DNA of 13,405 bases from an uncultured Oscillospiraceae bacterium (GTDB taxonomy: Bacteria > Bacillota > Clostridia > Oscillospirales > Ruminococcaceae): assembly GCA_900540595.1 (NCBI GenBank), contig UQGL01000046.1, positions 1-13,405 on the forward strand. The letters are read 5' to 3'. The notes under the pieces are model-generated. The model made no database searches and was not told the origin of the DNA. It saw only the letters and a program-made list of their open reading frames with translations. Both the position numbers and the translations under genes were made by a program. Shown piece after piece: positions 1 to 6,416 of this stretch (position 1 is its first letter; each line of letters starts with the position of its first letter).

Positions 1-243
1 AGAGGGATTTTTGGGCAAGGTGCATGTTGGGGATTTGTTGTGCGATGGCCACAAGTTGTGGTATCGGGTAGGTTGCGGGCCGGGCATGCCCGGCCCCTAC
101 AGGGCGGAGGGTAAGGTTAGCGGTGTAGAAATGTATCACGGTCCCTTATCCCTTATATATAAAGGTACGCAATCGTTCAGGATACATTAAAACTGCTCCA
201 GCGTATCTGCAAGCATGTTCTGAAATCTTTGGAAAACCGCACA
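1..243. other. Intergenic region downstream of the LacI-type gene, no supported gene
   Basis: This stretch follows the stop codon of the LacI-type gene on the minus strand. It holds a 13-bp interrupted palindrome at 49-61 (CCACAA-G-TTGTGG) and a perfect 20-bp GC palindrome at 77-96 (listed separately). An A+T-rich patch around 150-170 includes ttatatataaa. I see no hairpin followed by a T tract on the minus strand, so no classic terminator for the regulator can be named. One plus-strand frame is open from the window edge to about 190, but it runs through the GC palindrome and has no recognisable protein content, so I do not call it a gene. Confidence 0.6.
77..96. repeat. 20-bp perfect GC palindrome in an intergenic repeat-like context
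   Basis: The sequence GGGCCGGGCATGCCCGGCCC is identical to its own reverse complement. Read on the minus strand it is preceded by TGTAGG. The GTAGGGG-plus-GC-palindrome pattern recurs in another intergenic gap near 7376-7396, and resembles the dispersed GC-rich intergenic palindromes I associate with Oscillospiraceae genomes. The palindrome is direct observation; membership of a dispersed family is inference. It could instead be a transcript-end hairpin, but no T run follows on either strand. Confidence 0.5.
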
Positions 244-1263
244 CTATATCTGCGTTGACTCCCGCAAGCTTACTTGGTAGCCCAGTTCTATTCTGGTCTC
301 CACCTTCTCCCCCTGCAATGCGCACAGCAGCTGCTGGGTAGCCTTGAGGCCCAGAATGTCGGCATTAAATTGTACCGCTGTGATGGGCGGCACGGCGTTG
401 GCGAGATTCTCGCTGTCATACAGCGATGCCAGTCGGATATCCTGCGGCACACGCAGGTTCAGCTGCTTTAGTACATTCAGCGACAGCTGAGCCAGACGCT
501 CGTCCATGCACAGGATGCAATCCGCACCGCGCTCCACTGCCTGCTGCACAGCCCACATCCGCAGATCATCGGTTTCCAGCTCCAAAAAAAGCAAGCCCTC
601 ATCAATTTCCTGGCCCGCCTTGTCATAGGCCTGTCGAAAGCCCTCCAGCCGGGACTGATTGACCGTGTACAGCATGCTGCCACCCAGCAGCGCTATATGC
701 TTCATGCCCTTCATCAACAGCAGGCTCGTCATCTCGCGGCAACCGCCTACCTGGTCGTGATCGACCGAGAGGATTTCATCATCCTCTGGCTGACCAATAG
801 CGACAAACGGCAGCTTGCGCGCTTTCAGCAATGGTATAAGCGGGTCGCGCTCCAGCGTGCGGGTCAAAATCAAGCCGTCAATTTTCCGGTTGCCCAGCAG
901 CCGCTCCACAGGGCGGGTCTCGTTCTCGTCCACAAGTGTCAGCAGGACATCATAATCGTACTCACCCGCCACATAGTAAACTGAGCGCATTATCTTGCGC
1001 AAAAAAGGCATCTCAAAGTCGGAGAACTGCTTTGAAATCACCAGTGAAATGTTGTACGAGCAACGATTATCCGCCCCGCAGGCTGGCACATCGAGGGTAC
1101 AGTTGTGCTTCTTCACATAGTCCAGCACGCGCTGACGGGTTGCGGGGCTGATGCGTCCGTTTCCGATCATCGAACGGTATACCTTTGTTTTTGGCGCATC
1201 CGCCGTCTCCGTACTCTGCGTAATATCGACCACTTTATCATTCATCGGCAAGCACGCCATCAT
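244..1263 (-). CDS. LacI/GalR-family transcriptional regulator with divergent DNA-binding head
   Basis: A 339-residue protein of normal LacI-family length. Residues about 13-50 align without gaps to the LacI helix-turn-helix, ending in KVYRSMIGNGRISPATRQRV; the second-helix glycine and the usual S-x-S-T of the recognition helix are missing, so sequence preference should be atypical. The hinge (55-69), normally with an A-A-R-x-L motif, instead carries Cys55, Cys62 and Cys68. From about residue 70 (NISLVIS) to the end is a periplasmic-binding-protein-like effector domain (KIDGLIL at 127-133, HIALLGG at 189-195, RLEGFRQAY at 205-213). The first ATG is preferred: GGGAG at 1271-1275 lies 7 nt upstream, and the in-frame ATG at 1245 has no such site. 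It has its own promoter in the short gap after the pilus-associated operon. Ligand and targets cannot be read from sequence; control of the neighbouring operon is only a possibility. Confidence 0.88.
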   Translation of the reverse strand: MMACLPMNDKVVDITQSTETADAPKTKVYRSMIGNGRISPATRQRVLDYVKKHNCTLDVPACGADNRCSYNISLVISKQFSDFEMPFLRKIMRSVYYVAGEYDYDVLLTLVDENETRPVERLLGNRKIDGLILTRTLERDPLIPLLKARKLPFVAIGQPEDDEILSVDHDQVGGCREMTSLLLMKGMKHIALLGGSMLYTVNQSRLEGFRQAYDKAGQEIDEGLLFLELETDDLRMWAVQQAVERGADCILCMDERLAQLSLNVLKQLNLRVPQDIRLASLYDSENLANAVPPITAVQFNADILGLKATQQLLCALQGEKVETRIELGYQVSLRESTQI

Positions 1264-1292
1264 TTCTCATCTCCCGCAGCTATTTTACTATT

Positions 1293-1321
1293 ATCATAAT
1301 CATTTTTTTACGAACAGTCAA
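1293..1321 (-). promoter_or_regulatory. Sigma-70-type promoter of the LacI-type regulator
   Basis: On the minus strand, TTGACT (1321-1316) and TATGAT (1298-1293) are separated by exactly 17 nt. Each differs from consensus by one base. The -10 box lies about 30 nt before the ATG at 1263, leaving a short leader with a GGGAG ribosome site. The -35 box begins 25 nt past the stop codon of the upstream gene (stop at 1348-1346), so the regulator can be transcribed independently. No terminator separates it from the upstream genes, so readthrough is also possible. Confidence 0.8.
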
Positions 1322-1345
1322 CTATTTTTTATACATTTCACATCT

Positions 1346-4300
1346 TTACGCAACGCCCTTGCGCATTTTTCTGCGCAGTTTCCGGCAAATGGTGCGCACC
1401 CCTTGCGCTGTTTCCTGTGTACACGGCCCGGGTGCAAACTGTGCCGTCTGCACAGCAGCCAGCATGCTTTGAATTGTCTCGCCGTCTGTTTGCGGGCAAT
1501 GCGCCTGCAGAAATTCCGCAAACGCCGCCTCATCGGAGGAGACATTCTCCCCCAGCCCGCAGCGCCGCATTTTGCGGTAGAGCGCGCGGAACTCCGCCTG
1601 CACGATCTGCAGCGGTGTGCGGCGTACACGGCGAACCTCGACTATCACCAGCACGGCCAGCAACAAAATTACCGGCAACACCCACAGCAGTGCCGTATTC
1701 CGCGATGTACTGTCAGGGGTTTGCGTTTCGTTTTGTGTTGGCAGCGGTGCGTCATCTTCGTTGGCAGCATTCTGTCCGGCCAGCGGTGTATCAGCTGACA
1801 GTTCACCTTCAGTGAGCTCCGCTGCCATGCCGGGCGTCACTTCCAGCGGCGTCCAGCCCTGCCCGGCAAGATAGACCTCAGCCCATGCGTGCGCGTTGTC
1901 ATCCTGCAAAACAGCACGGTAACTGCCGTTCCCTTGGGCAGTAAACAGGCTTTGTGGCGCGGCATAGCCCACCACATACCGGGCCGGCAGTCCCAGCATT
2001 CGGCACAGCACCACCGCCGCCGAAGCAAACTGCGTGCTGCTGCCGGCATGGCTCTCGTTCAAAAAATAGAGTATCGGATCCGCCCCATCAGGCGCGGCGG
2101 CATCGGCGCTGTAATGGCAGCGCTCATTCAGCCAACTGCGCACCAGCGTGCGGCGGCCATCGGTATCGTTGTCCTTCAGCTTGCGCTCCTTCACCAGTGC
2201 GTCAAGCTCTTCCTTGATTGCATCGTACTCCGCGCCTGCGGGCAAAGCCAGATAACGCGCCTCGGCATAGGCAGCATAGGCGCTTTCAAGGCGATCCAGC
2301 ACACTGGCGTCACCGTCAGCGCGGGCAGCCAGCAATTCTTTGGCCTGCTTGCGCGGAAAATAGTAGAATGTATCATCCTGTGTGGTCTGCCCTGCAATGG
2401 CTCCATCACCGTCCGGCGTGTAGTAATCGTTAAAATACGCATTATACGGTGCAAAAGTGTAAGCATCATTTGCATGCAGACGCTGCACAGTCATTTGCCG
2501 GGGCTCTGTGCCACTGTAGGCCGCGCGCAAAAACGGCAGGTTGGCTATGGCCAGCCGACCGTTGCCATCGGTCTTCCAGTTGGACGCCGCACTGTCAAAG
2601 GCTGCGGCATCACCCGCCTGCCAGCTTGTTCCGTCATAGTCCGCACCAATAAAACCGCGCAGATAGACGGTCTCCTCCGGCATGGCACTGGCCGTGACCA
2701 TCAGATCCTCCAGCCCGGTCAGCGCAAGGCCGTTGCCTTGGGTCAGGCTGCCGTCCTCAACGCCGCCCGCCGCCGCGCTGAGATGGAAATTCAATGCGCC
2801 GCCGCTGATCTTCGGCAGCCACTCGATTGCGACACTCAGCACCGCTGCCTGAGCCTTGTCGGTCACCGGCTGCAGCGCGTTCAGCGGCAGCGTAAGCACC
2901 GGGCGCAGCGCCAGCGCAGGCAAAAACAATACGGTGCAGGCCACTGCCATACCGGCAGCGGCCAATTTTTGGTTTGTGCGGTGGGTCTGCAGGTTGGCAG
3001 CATAGGAGGCGGAATCCTTGCCACCCCACAGCCGCTTTCGCTGCACCGACCGCGCCGCCGCGCAGGCCCCCAGCCAGCCGGGCAAAAGCAGCAGCCATCC
3101 CAAAACGGCGCTGCCTGTCCCGGCCAGCAGTGTAAATACTACGACCGGCAGCAGCGCCAGCCCCAGCAGCAGTGCATCGGCGTGCCAGGCGGTTACTGCG
3201 GCCAGAAACGCCGTGACAGGGATCGCAGCCAGCAGCACAAACAGCCCCCTCTGCGCCGGGATCGGCGAAGTCACCACCGCAAAATTTGCTTCGAATCGTG
3301 TATTCAGGCTCAGTCTTACGGCATCCGCGCACTGCTGCGCACCGGCCAGAAATGTCCGCTGCAACACAAACAGCAGCACCAGATACCCCACAGCCAGCGC
3401 CAGCATCATTCCACGACGGGCAGCGTTGGGCAGCGGGGCGCGGTGCAGCGCCAGCCACACCGGGCACAGCGCCGCCGTGCCCAGCCATACCCAAACAGGC
3501 AGCGCCAGCGCAAACGCGCCGTTCAAAGCCGCCAGCAGACCCAACGCCAGCAATTCCAAAATCAGTAAATCCACTGCCGTTTCCAGCACAGGGTGCGCCA
3601 CAGCCCCGGTGCGGGGCAGCAGCACACGGTCAATAAACACCAGTCCCGTGTCCGGGTCGGCGGTCCTGCGGCGGGTCATGGTGCGCAGCCGTTTTACGGC
3701 AGTCTGAGCGAAGTGCAGCACCTGCTGCGGCGCATCGGCTCCCTCTGCCATGATTGCCCCGGCCGGGTCGGCGCAATAGGTCGCGCCCAGCGGCTCACGC
3801 ACGGTCAGCTCGCCCACGCGGGCAGTCAACTTCCAGTGTATCTGCTTCAGTGAATCCCCCGCACGGTAAGGCCGTAGGTCGTAAACGCCGTCAGCCATGT
3901 CGCGGCCTGCGGCGGTCACCTTCTCCACCTTATTTTGCGGCTTTGTGCCCGCGCCATCGTCCTCACCCTCGGCGGGCGGCAGCACACACAGCTCCCGGCT
4001 TTGGGGCGGCACGGCGCAGGGCACGACAAACAGGCCCAGCGGGTCGCGCACCGTGATTTCCCGCACGCGGAACCGCCACAGGCCGCTTTTGGCGGCGCGC
4101 AGCGTTACGCGCAGGTCGGCACGCTGACCCGGGGCCAGCATTGCACCGCAGGGCAATTCAATCGCCGTACCACTCTCGGCGTCCACTGCCTGCAAAACGA
4201 CACGCAGCTCCGGCACAGGCCGCCGCCCGGCGTTGTGCAGCTGCACCAACACGGCAAATTCCTCGCCGGGGCGCACGGGGCGGGCGGGCAGCTGCAACGC

Positions 4301-4459
4301 TGCCGTCACATCCCGGCGCAGTGTGCGGGCATACCACGCCAGAAACACCACCACCAGCACCGCCCATGCCAGCAGAAACACCGCAAACGGCGCACGGCTG
4401 ACTGCAGCCACGGCAAACAGCACAGCCAGCAGCAGCCCGCAGCCGACCTTACCTGCCAT
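1346..4459 (-). CDS. Fused DUF58 / TgpA-like transglutaminase-fold membrane protein, catalytic Cys replaced
   Basis: About 1037 residues from the ATG at 4459; numbering uses that start. Residues 5-43 form two membrane segments. A DUF58 domain follows, with its motif R-x-Y-R-A-G-D-S-L-K-Q-I-H-W-K near 196-210 and LTVREP at 218-223. The DUF58 part then stops early: the usual hydrophobic LLLDL-like strand and C-terminal half are not evident, and a TgpA-like membrane bundle begins near 294 (segments to about 518). The extracytoplasmic transglutaminase-like core spans about 763-878, then a membrane segment at 923-942 and a cytoplasmic DUF4129-like tail. In the core, the family Cys (G-Y-C-x-x-F-A) is Ser808 (GSSTQFA), His857 is kept (NAHAWAEVY), and the Asp of G-W-x-P-x-D is Glu873. 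The ORF also extends to a TTG at 4510, but the ATG with GGAG 10 nt upstream gives only an 11-nt overlap with the MoxR gene and places the hydrophobic segment at the N-terminus. Probably a MoxR partner at the membrane; enzymatic activity is doubtful. Confidence 0.85.
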   Translation of the reverse strand: MAGKVGCGLLLAVLFAVAAVSRAPFAVFLLAWAVLVVVFLAWYARTLRRDVTAALQLPARPVRPGEEFAVLVQLHNAGRRPVPELRVVLQAVDAESGTAIELPCGAMLAPGQRADLRVTLRAAKSGLWRFRVREITVRDPLGLFVVPCAVPPQSRELCVLPPAEGEDDGAGTKPQNKVEKVTAAGRDMADGVYDLRPYRAGDSLKQIHWKLTARVGELTVREPLGATYCADPAGAIMAEGADAPQQVLHFAQTAVKRLRTMTRRRTADPDTGLVFIDRVLLPRTGAVAHPVLETAVDLLILELLALGLLAALNGAFALALPVWVWLGTAALCPVWLALHRAPLPNAARRGMMLALAVGYLVLLFVLQRTFLAGAQQCADAVRLSLNTRFEANFAVVTSPIPAQRGLFVLLAAIPVTAFLAAVTAWHADALLLGLALLPVVVFTLLAGTGSAVLGWLLLLPGWLGACAAARSVQRKRLWGGKDSASYAANLQTHRTNQKLAAAGMAVACTVLFLPALALRPVLTLPLNALQPVTDKAQAAVLSVAIEWLPKISGGALNFHLSAAAGGVEDGSLTQGNGLALTGLEDLMVTASAMPEETVYLRGFIGADYDGTSWQAGDAAAFDSAASNWKTDGNGRLAIANLPFLRAAYSGTEPRQMTVQRLHANDAYTFAPYNAYFNDYYTPDGDGAIAGQTTQDDTFYYFPRKQAKELLAARADGDASVLDRLESAYAAYAEARYLALPAGAEYDAIKEELDALVKERKLKDNDTDGRRTLVRSWLNERCHYSADAAAPDGADPILYFLNESHAGSSTQFASAAVVLCRMLGLPARYVVGYAAPQSLFTAQGNGSYRAVLQDDNAHAWAEVYLAGQGWTPLEVTPGMAAELTEGELSADTPLAGQNAANEDDAPLPTQNETQTPDSTSRNTALLWVLPVILLLAVLVIVEVRRVRRTPLQIVQAEFRALYRKMRRCGLGENVSSDEAAFAEFLQAHCPQTDGETIQSMLAAVQTAQFAPGPCTQETAQGVRTICRKLRRKMRKGVA

Positions 4460-5408
4460 GGGACGGCTTCTCCGGGCGGGGGCGCGGCGTGGTGTGCAGA
4501 ACATCCGCAATAATGTTCTCCACCGTCTCGCCGCCGGTGCGCGCCTGCTCGGTCAGGCGCAGACGGTGGTGGGTCACATCGGCAAAAATTGCGGTCACAT
4601 CCTGCGGGGCCACATAATTGCGCCCGCTCAGGTAGGCTGCGGCGCGGGCCATACCGGCCACAGCCAGCGATGCACGGGGCGACAGCCCCAGCGCCAATCG
4701 GCCGTCCTGCCGCGTTGTGCGGGAAAGCTCCACGATATACCGCCGAATCTCGTCACTCATAAACACTTCATCCACCTGCTGCTGCATGGCCAGCAGGTCG
4801 TTTTTGTCCATCACGGGCTGCACACGGTCCAGCAGGGCATGGCGCGGCTGGCGGGCCAGAATTTCCATTTCCGCCTCGGCGTCAGGGTAGCCCATGACCA
4901 CGCAGACCATAAAACGGTCCAGCTGCGACTCCGGAAGCATCTGCGTGCCGACCGAGCCGACAGGGTTTTCCGTAGCCATGACCGTGAACGGCTGGGGCAG
5001 CGGGCGCGTTACGCCATCCACCGTGACGGCGCTCTCCTCCATGACCTCCAGCAGGGCGGACTGGGTGCGGGCGCTGGTACGGTTGATCTCATCAGCCAAA
5101 AACAGGTTGCACGCGACCGCGCCGGGGTGGTAGACAAACTTGCCGGTTTCCTTTTGATAGAGCGAAAACCCCACAATATCGGACGGCAGAACATCCGGTG
5201 TAAACTGCACGCGGTTCTGGGTCAGGTCCATGGCGCGGGCAAACGCCTGTGCCAGCGTGGTTTTGCCCGCGCCGGGGATGTCCTCGATCAGCACATGACC
5301 GCGGGCCAGCATCGCCATCATTATTTTCAGCACGACCTCGGGCTTGCCCAGCACGGCCTTGCTCACCTCGGCTGTCACAGCCAGCGCTTTTTCGTTGAAA
5401 TTCTGCAT
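4449..5408 (-). CDS. moxR: MoxR-type AAA+ ATPase
   Basis: A 319-residue MoxR-family ATPase, a normal length for the family. Visible motifs: Walker A IPGAGKTT (44-51), Walker B LFLADEIN (102-109), sensor 1 ATENP (145-149), a likely arginine finger in LDRF (163-166) and sensor 2 LSPRAS (242-247), followed by the C-terminal helical lid. MoxR ATPases use ATP hydrolysis to remodel or activate partner proteins and are often encoded beside DUF58 and transglutaminase-like proteins, as here. The ATG lies 3 nt after the TGA of the upstream sortase gene, with AAAGGA about 7 nt upstream inside the sortase end, and the gene's 3' end overlaps the next gene. This implies coordinated translation of sortase, ATPase and DUF58-transglutaminase protein. 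Its action on pilus assembly is inferred only from position. The family assignment is secure; the substrate is unknown. Confidence 0.93.
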   Translation of the reverse strand: MQNFNEKALAVTAEVSKAVLGKPEVVLKIMMAMLARGHVLIEDIPGAGKTTLAQAFARAMDLTQNRVQFTPDVLPSDIVGFSLYQKETGKFVYHPGAVACNLFLADEINRTSARTQSALLEVMEESAVTVDGVTRPLPQPFTVMATENPVGSVGTQMLPESQLDRFMVCVVMGYPDAEAEMEILARQPRHALLDRVQPVMDKNDLLAMQQQVDEVFMSDEIRRYIVELSRTTRQDGRLALGLSPRASLAVAGMARAAAYLSGRNYVAPQDVTAIFADVTHHRLRLTEQARTGGETVENIIADVLHTTPRPRPEKPSHGR

Positions 5409-5411
5409 GGG

Positions 5412-6416
5412 TCAATCCTTTCTGTGGCCGCGCCAGATCAGCATACAGCCGATGACGGCGGCAATCAGCACAATTCCTGCCCACAGGGCGTTGTTTTCCA
5501 GCCAAATCATCCAGTTGGAGTACGCACCGCCCGCATCCTCGCTGCCGCCCTCGTTGGGCAAGGGGCTGATGCTTTCGGGCGCAACCTCCTCCAGCGCGGT
5601 CGTGCCGTCGGTTTCTACGGTCACCTGACGCGGCGCAGCGTCCCATGTCTCGTCACACTCGGTCAGATCCTCCGCGTGGGTCGCGGGCGCGGCATCGGGG
5701 TCATGCTCGGCAATAACCAGATACCGTTGGGTATTTTGGGTGTAGGGGTGGCAGGTCGTCAGGGTCAGCAGGTCGCGCCCCGGCTGTATCAGCACCGCAT
5801 TTATATCGTCCGGCTGTATAATTTTTAGCTCGCACACGCGGTAGACCAGCGTATCCCACGGTGTTGTCAGCGTGATTTTATCGCCTAGCTGTATCTGCTG
5901 CACATTGCGCAGCATCTCCGCACCGTAGTAGCCGCGGTGCGCGGCGATCACGGTGTTGGTGTTCGCGCCGCCCAGCGGCATCGAGGTCTGCCCCAGCAGC
6001 GCACCGCCGCGGGCCATGTTGGCCGTGCTGGCGCCCAAGTAGACAGGCAAATCCAGATTCAGGCGCGGTATCCACAGCGCGGCGATCATATCATCGGGCA
6101 GGCCGTAGCCGGTCAGGTCAAAGGCGGGCGTCTCGTAGGCAAAGGGATCCTTCAAGCCGCTTTGTCCCTCGGCAAAAATCTGCGCATTGTAGGCTTGCAG
6201 GGCATCGTACAGTTCGGGGTAAGCGCGGGCAGGCTCGGCGTTGTCTGTGGTTTCGGTCACGGCTGGGGCGGCTGCTTCGGCAGCCTGCACAAATTTTTGT
6301 ACGGTTTTTGTACTTTGCCGCGCCGCCAGATACTGGCTGACCGTGGGCTGCAGCATAAGCCCAACGCCCAGCAGTATCGCCAGCCATGCAAAAATCTGCA
6401 AAAGCAGGCGTTTCAT
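5412..6416 (-). CDS. Class C-like sortase with DPF lid motif (second sortase)
   Basis: A 334-residue membrane sortase, with an N-terminal membrane anchor (about 5-22) and a C-terminal one (about 309-327), as in pilus class C sortases. Catalytic residues are visible: His160 in AAHRGYYG, Cys222 in TLTTCHPY and Arg231 in NTQRYLV. A D-P-F at 90-92, ahead of the catalytic barrel, fits the class C lid motif that covers the active site. Between barrel and last membrane segment lies an unusually long acidic, Pro/Ser-rich linker (about 238-300). Its ATG overlaps the stop of the upstream sortase by one base (TGATG) and is served by a perfect AGGAGG. It is markedly different from its neighbour in the catalytic region (TCHPYTQNTQR versus TCTPYAINTHR), so the two probably have different substrates or steps, such as polymerisation versus tip or accessory subunit joining. 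Class assignment rests on motifs and context only. Confidence 0.88.
   Translation of the reverse strand: MKRLLLQIFAWLAILLGVGLMLQPTVSQYLAARQSTKTVQKFVQAAEAAAPAVTETTDNAEPARAYPELYDALQAYNAQIFAEGQSGLKDPFAYETPAFDLTGYGLPDDMIAALWIPRLNLDLPVYLGASTANMARGGALLGQTSMPLGGANTNTVIAAHRGYYGAEMLRNVQQIQLGDKITLTTPWDTLVYRVCELKIIQPDDINAVLIQPGRDLLTLTTCHPYTQNTQRYLVIAEHDPDAAPATHAEDLTECDETWDAAPRQVTVETDGTTALEEVAPESISPLPNEGGSEDAGGAYSNWMIWLENNALWAGIVLIAAVIGCMLIWRGHRKD

Noticed and set aside
2..190. Open plus-strand frame from the window edge to a TAA near 190, reading through KVHVGDLLCDGHKLWYRV.
   Set aside because: It passes straight through the GC palindrome, has no visible start and no recognisable family. It could be the tail of a convergent gene, but the evidence is too thin to call it.
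1290..1300. ATTAT-G-ATAAT palindrome over the -10 box as an autoregulatory operator.
   Set aside because: Short, A+T-only arms with an odd centre, unlike LacI-family operators with a central CG; likely a by-product of the promoter sequence.
1349..1363. CGCAA / TTGCG inverted repeat at the end of the DUF58-transglutaminase gene as a terminator.
   Set aside because: Only 5 bp, inside the coding end, with no U tract after it.
1889..3568. Long plus-strand open frame (559 codons) antisense to the DUF58-transglutaminase gene.
   Set aside because: Its product is rich in Arg, Gln, His and Pro with no domain pattern, as expected from the antisense of a G+C-rich gene. The minus-strand gene has clear motifs throughout.
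4233..5828. Long plus-strand open frame (531 codons) across the MoxR and sortase genes.
   Set aside because: It spans the junctions of several well-supported minus-strand genes and has low-complexity antisense composition.
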